A DNA stretch of 64,000 bases from positions 1,178,001-1,242,000 of the forward strand of contig JAHEWK010000012.1 in assembly GCA_020740775.1 (NCBI GenBank), given 5' to 3'. The stretch comes from Ilyonectria destructans (taxonomy: Eukaryota > Ascomycota > Sordariomycetes > Hypocreales > Nectriaceae). The position numbers and the translations under genes are program-made. This document shows positions 20,721 to 31,100 of this stretch, piece after piece. Position 1 is the stretch's first letter; every line of letters begins with the position of its first letter. The notes below the pieces were generated by a model, which saw nothing but the letters and a program-made list of their open reading frames with translations, made no database searches and was not told the origin of the DNA.

Positions 20721-23700
20721 AATATCCTGATAAATCCTTTTTTTAATATATCTTTAAGGTATTCTTTTAATATATAGAGTTAAACTTTATTAAGGTTATA
20801 AATCTTATAGAACTTAGCTGTAATTCTATCTTTAAGTACTATCTTATAATTCTATTAACTGTACTGAGGTAGACCTATTTCTATTTCTTTAGCAAATAGT
20901 TTCTTATAGATACAGTAAGTAGGGGGTATATTCTTAAGTCTGTTATCTGCTTCCTTATATTTCTTTATTTCTTATAGTTCTTTATTAAGCTTAGTAAATT
21001 ATACTTATACTTATATAATAGTACAGTATATCTTATTATTTTAGGTATTATAGTATTTATATCTAGTGCCTTAGGGTGGTAAAGTATCTATTATATTATT
21101 GCATATTACTTTACTAGTGCTATTATCAGTTAAAGTTTAAAATCTTATATTATCGTCTGAATCCTATTTATAGGAGGAATAATTATTGATATTATTAAAG
21201 GTTATTTAGCCAGTCCTCTAATTAATCAGTAGGTTTACTTATTGCAGCTATAGATAGCCTAAAACTAAATTATATTATACTAAGGGTATAATATTAAAAG
21301 AGATACCTTTATTATATTTATTTATAAAAACCTTAAGGTAATTAATCTCCCTAGTAATATATCTATTATTATAACTGAAACTTATTCCTTTAAGATTCTA
21401 TATTTAATATAGGTTTAATTTATTCCTCTATAGTAGCTCTAACTTATTTACTACTCTTAGATAAAGGTAGTTAAGTTCTATACTGCTATCTACCAGTGCG
21501 GTATACTAGTATCCCTTAATTTATATCTGGATTTCCAAGTAATCTATTTATATACTTCCTATAGTATATAGAGCTCTTACTGGGAGTTCTGCTTCTTCTA
21601 GCTCTTAGCCTATCTATTACTCTATTATAGAGGGTAAGTGTGGTTTTTTATCTGTATTTAAACTACCTTATACTATTCTCAATCTTCAGCCTATCTGCTA
21701 ATTTATTAGGGGAAGTTAAATCTATCTTTATATATCTTGTGTATGCATTTATAGATGATTTTTCCTTCCTGAGTATGCTTTATATATCCCTTAGTAATGC
21801 AATCTATTGTGAATATTTCTTTATAGATATTATTAGATATAGGAATAGGAATGTATTTTTTCTTAGTTCTTTATATATAAAGAGAACTTTTCCTTATCTT
21901 ATATTCCCTATAGTTATCCAGTTTATTTGATATTGCAGTAGGTTTCTTCCTTTAATCGGTTATAGGGTTTTCTTCCTGGGGTAGGGGTTATCTGGTTATC
22001 CCTAGCTATTTCTCTATTTCTCTTTACTGGATATTATTATCAGATAATTTATTATATCTGGGTCTCCCTAGTTAGAAGTATTTTTATTCTTACAGAAAAT
22101 ATCTCTATTCTTCCCGCACTTAATACCAGAGGTATATCTTAGTTTTTATATAGATTCAGTATTCTTAATATTAGCAGTTCTAAGGGTCCTATAATCCTTA
22201 TATATACTATTATAGGAATTTAGTTATCTTAGCTTCCAGAATAGTAATATAGTACTTAGGGTATCTGCTGGTATTCTTATAGTAATCTATATTATACTTT
22301 ATATATAGTTAGATAATAGGGATTCCTAGTAGCCTTAGGGGGTAATAATTATAAGTCTATTTATTCTTTAAGTAGTAGTAGTATTATAGGTAGTAGTATA
22401 AAATCTATAAGATCTAGTTATATCCTTCTACACTGGGGTGGAGAATAGGGTTATCCCTAAACTCTTCTCTAGGTTTTATTATACAGTCTCTTACTTTATA
22501 TTTTATTATTATATAAAGGTAGATAGATTTATATTATTTGGCATTCTATTATTCCCTTATAAGTTATTAGTATATAGCTTCCTTATTTTCCTATTATTAG
22601 TTGCCTTATTTATTAAGTATAGCTTTATCCCACTATAGTTTTTCTATTATTATTTAGCTAGTTTCTTTTAGGGTGCTGAGTATATATTCCTCTGTATAGG
22701 GGTTTAGTCTTTTTTTATCGCTAGGATTAGGGTATTTATTTCTGATATTATAATCGTCTAGCTATCTATTCGGGATATTATTTTGGGTGTCCGGTACTTC
22801 CAGTAATCCTTCTTAGTAGGTTTCTAGTTGCTTTTCTTATTATACTATAGCTATTATTCTTAATATTTCTGCTAATAGTTGAATTATTAGGGGTTTCAGT
22901 ACCGGTATCCATTCTGCCTGTCTTTCCTACCTATTTACTTTTAAGGTAGGTTCTTCTGGGTATAGTACTTCTGCTTCTTCTTAGAATAAATATTATTTTC
23001 AGCTGGATAGATATACAGGCCAGCTTAAGCCAGAGTGTTTATATATACCTTATATTATAGCGATAGTTTATATTTATACTGCTATTTCCATTTCTCTCTA
23101 TCTCTAGATAGTATTTAACGATTATTATCCAGTGGGTATAGGTTGGAATTATTATTCTTTCTTAGACTTGTAGCATTCTTATATAAAGTATCCCTTCTTA
23201 TTGCAGTTATAGTATATAATATCCTTCTTATCTTAAAGCTATCTTTATGCAGCTTTAAGTTCTATAGGTCCAGTATATATTCCCCAAGAGGTATTTCTGC
23301 AAGAGTTACCCTATTGACTACCTTTCTGTCCTCTACTATTCTCTTATTAGTTGGGGTAGTAGGGATTATATAGAGTATTCCGACTTTTTTAGTGTATTGC
23401 AGCCTTTTCCCTGTATCTTTTATACTATTATTTATCGATTTTAATAGCTATAGTAATATATTCCGTAAGGGTATTAGGTCAGTCAGCTTTATAGAGCTTA
23501 TTTTTAACCTTATTCTTTAGTCCTTAGTAGAATATTTCTATAAGTATTTTATCCTTCCAGTCTAACTTAGAGGCAACTTATTAAAGTGTAATAGTATAGG
23601 TAGCAGTAGAGTGGATTTATTTAAGTATATGAATTTTTATAGCTGCCTATCTTTCTTTATTAATTATTCTGAATATATCTTTAAGGGCTACTTTAAAGTT

Positions 23701-24219
23701 TTTCCAATCTGCAAATAGATTAACTATATCTTAATTCTGGTTAGCTTTATTATTATTAAGGAAATCTTTAAGAATAGATTTAAACTAATTCTTTATATTA
23801 CTAGATATTAGATTACTTATAAATAGCAGTTATAATTCTATAGATACTAATTGTTATAGATACTACTAGAAGTATTCTTTTATTCTAGTAATAAAGGGTA
23901 TAATATTACTGGATATTCTATTGAATTTTTCTAGTAGTAATAGTTTTATTACTTCCCCTGGGTTATATTTAGTATTTCTAGTAATTAATACTAGTATATT
24001 CTGCACTTACTGCTATAGAGTGCGGATTAAGTTATATAGCTACTTAACTTCAGCTGCTATATTAGTATTATTCGCTAGAGCTATATAGGCTGGTAGTGTA
24101 GGTATATTACTTAGAGTAGCAGAAGTTCAGTTAGTTCTAGATATCTTAATAGTATAAAATATTACTTAATAGTTAACACAAATAACCTTTCTAAATAAGA
24201 GCTATTAACATATAACAGT

Positions 24220-24621
24220 TATACTCTCTAGACTGCTATATATATAGTATAGGGTAGGCAAGAGATAGATTACTAATAGATAAACTATAGATTTATATTA
24301 GCAGATAGATTAGGACATCACTTACTGAATAAATATTATATCTAGTAATAATTAAGTATAGTAATACGTAGCAAGTCAAGGTAATTAAGGTAACTAAGTT
24401 ATATTAATAGCTGAGTAGCTGCTTATTGGGAATATACACTACTCTGTTATCTATATACTTAGATAGATCGTTAGATCGTATAAGTAATCCAGCAATCCAG
24501 GATCGTGGGATCGCAAAGGTGATCCTGCGATCCAGTTTTGGTTGGTCGAAAATTATGGGTACTAGAATACTGCCAGTCCCGACCGCCTGCCACCTACCCG
24601 AGGTGTGCATGGGCCGTGACA
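24220..24621 (-). repeat. LTR (5' LTR in element orientation)
   Basis: 402-bp partner of 16891-17292. Here the outer (right) 160-170 bases keep the unmutated G/C state (for example GATCGTGGGATCGC against GATTATAGGATTGC in the other copy), while the inner left part is A/T-converted. Normal-composition host sequence resumes right after it. Confidence 0.92.
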
Positions 24622-24921
24622 ATTGTGCATGTTCCACTTTTCTTCCGAATCTTTGGCTGTAATAACCATACAACCGAAGCATACCTGAAAGATACATTCA
24701 AGAAAGATCGTTATCGGATTGTCCAGTGTCGGCCAGTGCAAATTGCAACGCTCAATCATCCGTTTAACCCGGCATACCATCAGGCGAAGACAGCAATGCC
24801 AACTCCAGCCGGGTGGCATTGTATCCAGGTGCGCAAAGTAGGGGCAGCCATCAGGCGCGCGTGGAAGATTGACGTCGGTCCACTGCTCGATCTCATTTAC
24901 TATGAGAGTGATGTAAGGTCG
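24622..24921. other. Right flank of the retrotransposon
   Basis: Normal-composition DNA that may be the 3' part of whatever locus the element entered. A plus-strand frame across the LTR border (24538-24939) is not supported as a gene. Confidence 0.3.
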
Positions 24922-25293
24922 CTAAGCCTTCCACTCTAAACACATACTAGTACTTATCTTGAGATTGCCGAAACCGTAATGGGGCAGACGCGTGGTTGGA
25001 CTTCCTGGACGTAGCTTTCCCGAGACCCATTCCTCTGTCAAATAGTTCAGTTGCTCTGGACTGACTTGGAGCTGCATTTGACTATTTCTTTTTGCATGGG
25101 GGACCTTGCGTCGAATAGCTGCAAGTTGTCGACAATCTGCCACAAGCTCCATTCGTAGTTGCTTAAGCTCCTCTACCTCCTGTTCCTGTCCAGCTCGGCC
25201 GTGTTGGTTCAGGGCGAGGTATTGATGGTAATACACTGAGAGTTTTGATAGAAAGTTCGGAAGCTGGGTATTCTTGAGCAAGTCCAGAGCCAT
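24922..25293 (-). CDS. Hypothetical protein with coiled-coil-like segment (possibly broken)
   Basis: From the ATG at 25293 the frame gives 123 residues starting MALDLLKNTQLPNFLSKL. It has a helical charged stretch (QEQEVEELKQLRMELVADC) and basic KVPHAKRNSQ, ending LEWKA. Just upstream, 25420-25337 encodes MTATSPQGAHPDTLSVGAIV followed by a good donor GTAGGT, with an acceptor TTTAG beside the ATG; but the join is one base out of phase. Either the first exon is unrelated, or a single-base indel has broken a two-exon gene next to the transposon. No domain is recognised. Confidence 0.35.
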   Translation of the reverse strand: MALDLLKNTQLPNFLSKLSVYYHQYLALNQHGRAGQEQEVEELKQLRMELVADCRQLAAIRRKVPHAKRNSQMQLQVSPEQLNYLTEEWVSGKLRPGSPTTRLPHYGFGNLKISTSMCLEWKA

Positions 25294-26135
25294 AGGCACT
25301 AAAGCAATATTGCCAATACAGTGAATAAAGACCTACCCTGAGTGGTGTAAGGCAAAGGAGACGATAGCACCAACACTGAGTGTGTCAGGATGGGCTCCTT
25401 GAGGGGAGGTCGCAGTCATCTCGCAGTATATTGATTGGGATATGTTGCCCCCTGCTCATCCTTTAATAAATCATGAGTATTGCTATCCACACACATCTAA
25501 AATGCACTCGCATACTTGAGTATATAGGCCAGTTTCAATAAGAAGTCTTAACAATACACCTATTGGTAAGTTTAACCTAAAAAAATAAATAAGCTTTATT
25601 CTTTAGTATTTATTCTTTAGTATTTATTCTTTAGTATGTATTCTTTAGTATTTATTCTTTAGTATTTATTCTTTTAGTTTTGATTTATATTAGGATAAAA
25701 ACTGGAACTTTCTCAGAACAAGTTACTTGAGGTGCGCGTACGGGCCAGGTATATTACCTCATGCTAAACTCAGGTGCGAAATGTTTTACTTATGCGCGAT
25801 TATCATTTTGAATTTGTGCGAATAGCAATACTCTAAATCATTGACGCAAGATATCATAGCTTGTCTCCTGTCTGACATTTCCCAACGAGCTCAGATATGC
25901 CCTTCCCGACGGAAACATTCATCAAAGAGTTTAAGTTTAAAACGTCAAGATCATAGAAAGATTCAGTATTTGTAATATTGGTCATGTATTTAATTGCGTC
26001 CAACATAAATTGACTTGGTCCCACAAGATGTGTGACAACCTCATGAGTTAACCATAGGTGTACCCAACTTCCTATCAGGTGTCGCTCTGTTTCATTGCCA
26101 GATATATCTCAACAAGCTATTTTCACCATTGACGC
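25294..26135. other. Intergenic, AT-rich
   Basis: Holds a 14-bp tandem repeat (listed separately) and the downstream region of the transporter gene. No supported coding or RNA gene. Confidence 0.4.
25597..25680 (+). repeat. 14-bp tandem repeat, about six copies
   Basis: The unit TTATTCTTTAGTAT occurs five times in near-perfect tandem, with one copy carrying a T-to-G change, followed by a truncated sixth. A minisatellite in non-coding DNA. Confidence 0.85.
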
Positions 26136-28057
26136 CTACACATCAACAGTCTTGGATGAATGAGCGTTCATAGCCACCATAATGGTGTGAGCAGTCCTTG
26201 GTTCCAAAGACTTCGTTACCGGATTCGGGGCGTCGAAGACTTCTGAAAGCTCCTCAAGCGTTCGGTCTTTGGTTTCCGGGAAGAAAAAATAGATGAAAGC
26301 GGCTTCCAACAGGTCCCAGAACACGAAAACGATGTAAAAGTAGTAGCCGATCTTCTCGAATGCTGGGCCAGAGGAGTACGCAAGAACAAGTGAGATGCAA
26401 CTTGACGCGAAGTTTCCGACAGCCGTACCTTTCGCTCGAGTAGAGGTTGTAAGGGTTTCTGCAATGTACATGCTCTGCTGGGCAGTCCATCCAACTGAAA
26501 ATACCGCACCAAAAAGAAAAACAAATGCAATCGTGGTGTTTGCTGCGTTGGTGTTGCCGGGGTCATTCACAGCAAGGCTGGAACTTCCAGTAATGACTGC
26601 AAAGATGAAAGAGCAGAAAATTATGCTGTAGATAAGAAGTGGTCTGCGGCCCACAGGGTCGGTCAAACGCGCGCCAATTATCGAGCCAAGAAAACCGATG
26701 ACGCTGTTTGAAGCATTCAGGGCCAACACTTTCTTCTCATCAGTGATGCCGGCTGTGTTCATCATAGTTACGAGGTAATATGACGATAAAGAGTTACCAG
26801 AAGCCTGCCCCATGATAGCCATGCCCAGAACACAGATTAGACGTCGACGATTGTTATGTGTGCTCCAAAGTTCTCGATAGTCCCACCACTTTTGAGTAGA
26901 GGCTTGGTTGGCGATCTGCGCCATCATCTCCTTCATCTGAAGTTGAACAATAGGATGATTAACGGAGCCGTCGCCGTGAAGGCTGGCCAAAACAGCCGCA
27001 GCCTGATCATGCTTGTCGTTTGCAATGAGCCATCGGGGCTGTTGAATACATGTCAGCGTTCGTGGTGTTTAGTGATTACGGAGAGAAAAACGGACAGATT
27101 CAGGAAGGAACAATGCAAAGATAGACACGATACCAGACGTCACTAGTTGGATCCACACTGGAACTCTCCAGCCGTCGTTGGTATCGATATAGGCACTACC
27201 GTAAGTCGCCCAGCCCGCGATGATGGCGCCGACCGGCCTTCTATGTGTCAATGAATTGTTTTGTCCACGAATTGATGCAAACATACCACATGCAATTGTA
27301 AAATCCGGTCAAGGTACCTCTCCACTGCTTCTATATTAGTTACGGCCCTGACTTTTCGATCTCAAAAAGACGTACCTTTGGGTGGGCAAGCTCGCTAACA
27401 TAGGTTGGGGCAGCAATGCAACAGTACGACACACCAAACCCCAGTAGAAATCGGCCGCCCATAAATTGCGACAACGAATGGCTAGTAGCTCTTAAGAACA
27501 TGTTAGTTCAAGTTTATTTGCACTTTGACACCAATAAACTTACTGCACACATGTGCCAATGACGATAATGACCGAACCAACAAACATCCCGATACGGCGT
27601 CCGAGAACGTCAGTGGCGAAAGGGACAGTGGGTGCTGCAGCAATGCTGCCAACATTGTAAATCATAAATACAATGCCTGTTGAAGAGCCCGCAGTTGTCC
27701 TAGATACGTCAGCATCTCAGTTACTTCGACAGAATTTCCGAGACATGTGATGCATGTTCCGGAAAATATCGACAGGGACTTGTCTTACATATCGAACGTT
27801 CTCTGGTAAGACTTCATGCCGTTGAGGCCTCCCATCAAACTGCCGTCATATCCATTAAGACATCCACAGGCATATGCAACGAAAAGAATGCCGTAAAGCC
27901 GGAACATGGAAGCAGTCCATGGCGAATATTTCTTGCCGTGGGCTTCGTGAGCGATTGCAGCAGCGTGTTCGACCGAAGTAGCCTCAAATGTCAGGTCTAC
28001 ATTGGTGACGTCGCCTTTCTCATGCTCAAGAGGGGACTTTTGATCAACGCCTCCCAT
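26136..28057 (-). CDS. MFS sugar transporter (lactose-permease-like)
   Basis: Six exons: 28057-27789, 27699-27544, 27490-27376, 27327-27287, 27237-27096 and 27038-26136; all phases match and give 541 residues. Plasma-membrane sugar porter of the 12-helix major facilitator family. Signatures: [14 protein letters not shown] in the first helix, DVLGRRIGM in loop 2-3, LPESPRWL at 238-245, DPVGRRPLL near 366 and [11 protein letters not shown] near the C-terminus. The [10 protein letters not shown] start is typical of the fungal lactose-permease/hexose group; the actual sugar is unknown. Intron 5 uses the less usual donor GTCCGT. It neighbours a same-strand SDR gene and a Zn2Cys6 regulator, and its upstream region has a tandem duplication that could be regulatory. 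Confidence 0.9.
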
Positions 28058-29381
28058 ATTTCTGAGAATGGATCCTTGGCAGTAAGAAGCCCAGGACGTT
28101 TGTGAGAAGATAAAATTGGCGAGAAGTATGGTTCGCCTCGGTCGGCAACAAGTGCTTCCTGGTCTACATATTTATAATTCTCGGAACATAGAATTACTGA
28201 ATAAGCCCACGAATGGCATGATTACCCGTGCAGATACTCTGCCCTTGCCCATATTGTAGTGTAGCCATGTAGGGTTACGGTTGCAACCTTAAACCGACGC
28301 CAAGCAGTAGATATGGATACCTCATCGAGAAAATCACCATCCATTGGGCCTCGGATATGTGTTTATGGGAACCATACGTAAACTACCTACTATGAATCAG
28401 TAACAAGCAGGGAATTCGGAGTTAAGATGGCATGTTTTGCGGGGGAACTCTGTTGTGATCGACCATATTCGCCGAGGATGACCTAGCGCCGACTCAGATG
28501 TCCACGGTAGCGCACCAATTTTGCGGGGGAATTGTCTTGTGATTTATGTACCAGGGTAACGCCGGCTCCGATATCCCCGGTAGCGCACCAATGGGAGATA
28601 TCAATGTTGGTTATGTGGAGTATACCACAGTTGGGTAGTTGGCAGGAAGCATTATCAGCGGGGTTGGTTCTAAGCATGGAATAATATAACCGAAAATGGC
28701 TTTGCAGAGTGTGGTTGGATTGAGGTCGTGTTCACATGATCCCTGATAAACCGATATTCCGACCTTATTAGCCAGAATGGGTAAGATTAAGCCAAAACCC
28801 AATCTCGAGAAAAGAGGGGTAGAGGCAGCCAGCTAGGACCATTTCTCTCATCTTAATAGCTATAACGTATTTAGCTGGTATGGTACAAGGGGTACTCAAG
28901 TCAAAGTTTACTTACTAGGGAGACTATGTCAAGAGTCCTTTCATTTAAGATTGACCCAAATTAACGGGTTTTAGAATTTGTCTAGTACAATGCCCCTGCA
29001 GGTTAAATACTGTAGTTAATAATAAGGTGGTTGGAATCAGACTCCTAATTACCCCACAAGAAAATCACACAAGCTCAGGAGAAAGTAGCGGCAGCTCAAG
29101 ATTATAGATAACAAAATTTAATATTCAAACAGTCTAGATTCGTCGCTGCAATTGTCTGTAAATGAGAATGTTTTGTTCGTGAAACTGGTTTCCCTACCCG
29201 TTGAGCAACCCTGGATAGTCACCAAGGGTTATCTCACCAGGCGTTGGGGCGAAAACACAATTGCAAAGTAATATTCTAGGAACTTGTGTATTGCGTAATA
29301 AAAGTTGTTTAGACATTTTTACCATTGACATTCGCGATGCATACTCTGCAGAAAATACCGTGAACTCTTGGCATTGCGCAT
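28058..29381. other. Intergenic, transporter promoter region
   Basis: 1.3 kb upstream of the transporter and downstream of the SDR gene. It carries an imperfect tandem duplication at 28435-28591. No coding region is supported. Confidence 0.4.
28435..28591 (+). repeat. Imperfect tandem duplication (~80 bp) in the transporter upstream region
   Basis: Two units, about 28435-28517 and 28518-28591, both begin TTTTGCGGGGGAA and end CGGTAGCGCACCAA. The middles differ. Each ends with a GC-rich core (GCCGACTCAGATGTCCACGG versus GCCGGCTCCGATATCCCCGG) with CGG-type half-sites of the kind Zn2Cys6 proteins bind. They lie about 380-535 bp upstream of the transporter start codon. Confidence 0.6.
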
Positions 29382-30433
29382 TCAAAGCCATTGCTTGTTT
29401 CCGAAATGAGATACAAAGGATCCACCGTCTCCTGCTTCAACGCTCTTCTCGTTGATGACGGAGAGTACATCCTTTACGGATGACTCTGCGGTCGTAGGTC
29501 CCTTGAAATGAGGCGCGTACTCGGAAAACTGCGCCATCATTCCCTGTGCACCCTTGATCTGGTCCTCAGTTGCTACCAAATGGTCAGAACTCCAGGTGGT
29601 TCTAATAGACTGTAGGGAGGGAATTCACTTACGCGCAGTTTCGCTTGTATCTACCAACCCTGGCGAAATGCTCAAAAACAGTACTCCGTCCTTGCTGTAC
29701 TCGGCACTGAACTTGGCGACGGCGACGTTCATGCCGGCTTTGCTGATCGAGTACGGCGCTGAAGAGCCGATGCCGAACCGCGCAATAAGGTCGATATCAG
29801 CCATTCCCGTCGAGATAGTAGCGACCTTTTTGACTTTACCCTTCAAAATGAGGGGCATGTACAGGTTGAAAAGGTGAATGTTGGCGACGACGTTGATATT
29901 GAAAGACTCCAGCAAGTCCTCGTCGAGTCTCTTGGGATCTTTGCCTCTGCAGACCTGTCAATAACATAACCGTCCCAGAGAGAGAGATAAATCATACAAA
30001 GAGCCAAGGGTGTCCCAAGCAGAATAAGTGGATACGAAGGCGGCATTGGCGATGAGATAGTCAAGGCTGCCACCAGTGATCTTAGATACCTCGTCCACGG
30101 AAGCCTAAAGAATAACACGCTTAGTCCGGAGAATAATAGAAAGATTAGCTATGTCGGTCAGTATCTACCTTCAGTGCCTCGTAATCGGTTATGTCTGCCT
30201 GAAGAATGTGGAGATTGGTCCGCTGCTTCAATTCTCGATCAAACTTTTCAAGCGTGGCAGGCTTGTTGCGAACAAGACCAATGACTGTGTTGTTAGGGTC
30301 GTTGGAGAGCTGGCGGATGAACTCGAACTGGAAGAGCACGGTCAGTCCCGGCGCGAGGGCATTAAGGGTAGTTTGCATCGATGAGACTCACGCCAAGACC
30401 ACGGGATGCCCCGGTGACCAAGTAAGAAGCCAT
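29382..30433 (-). CDS. Short-chain dehydrogenase/reductase
   Basis: Five exons: 30433-30392, 30327-30169, 30104-29998, 29946-29633 and 29572-29382, with donors GTGAGT, GTAGAT, GTATGA and GTAAGT; total 270 residues. Cofactor motif TGASRGLG at 7-14, NAA at 87-89, Ser148 in TISTG and the YSISK pair Tyr168/Lys172 give a complete classical SDR active site. The FEFIRQLS following the glycine motif resembles fungal cytosolic NAD(P)-dependent ketone reductases of the sniffer/C-factor-like kind. The substrate is unknown. It is co-directional with the sugar-type transporter and divergent from a Zn2Cys6 gene, so it may belong to a small catabolic or secondary-metabolism module. Confidence 0.88.
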
Positions 30434-31100
30434 TGCGACAGTGTAGGTTGGAAGGGTAAATAATTGATAAATTCAAGTAGCGGTGAATGAAGTTGTTGGT
30501 GAAATACTTTCGCTGGTGGGATGTATTGATGCGATGTGCTGGTCCGGTGTGTTGGTGCGATGTGTTGCTGGCGCGATGTGTTGCTGCTGCAATGTTCGTA
30601 TTGTGGACAGGATTGACCTTTTATATTCAATTCCATCACCTCAACCGCCCAATGGATGATAAATCCCGTTCTTGATTTCAAATCTTAGCGGCGTGATTGT
30701 TGGTGCGAGGATATTTTGGCACATATGGATCATGACGGAGATCGTACGCAACCTTGGATAGACACCCTGCCCAGGCTCGCGAATAGTTGACAATGTGCCC
30801 ATGAAGCTGCAATCGTGCATCGAGCTAATGTCAGAAATCAACCCTCATTGGCGAATGGCAGAAGTGGGCCTCGCAGAAAGTTGCCCTGCAACCTCTTGGG
30901 GCCGCATCCAGCATTAGCGGCTCTGGATCGTTCGGCATGATGAGCTGCTGACCTCATCAGCATTTGCGTGATGCGAATTCGATTACTCAACACAGGAAAA
31001 AGTCGCCGACGTATTGTTTCGGTGTGCCTGAAGTTATCTGCAAATTGGCGCGAAGCTACAACGTAGGTCACCTGCTTCTCGACAACGGAACTACACCAAG
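30434..31100. promoter_or_regulatory. Divergent promoter between SDR and Zn2Cys6 regulator
   Basis: 667 bp separates the two start codons, facing away from each other, so both genes likely share control sequence here. Near 30530-30600 there is an irregular GCGATGTGTTGCTG repeat (three to four partial copies) in the SDR leader. No open frame of substance is seen. Confidence 0.45.

Larger units (their letters stand above)
16891..24621 (-). mobile_element. Dead Ty3/gypsy-type LTR retrotransposon with RIP-like mutation
   Basis: Two 402-bp LTRs (16891-17292 and 24220-24621) bound a 6.9-kb internal region of extreme AT content. In coding orientation (minus) the element begins TGTCACGG and ends GAGCACA, so termini are TG..CA. 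Reverse transcriptase, RNase H and integrase residues can be read on the minus strand in that order, which is the Ty3/gypsy order, but are broken by many stops. G-to-A and C-to-T changes dominate, the signature of RIP. No exact target-site duplication is seen; the flanks ATGGTG and ATTGTG match at five of six positions. It cannot move by itself. Confidence 0.92.

Noticed and set aside
21640..23373. Hydrophobic plus-strand open frames of 66-96 codons that look like membrane proteins
   Set aside because: They lie inside the AT-converted retrotransposon on the non-coding strand; AT-rich codons give Ile/Leu/Phe/Tyr by default.
25597..25680. Possible CRISPR-like array because of regular short repeats
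   Set aside because: Copies are directly adjacent with no spacers, and the genome is eukaryotic; it is a simple tandem repeat.
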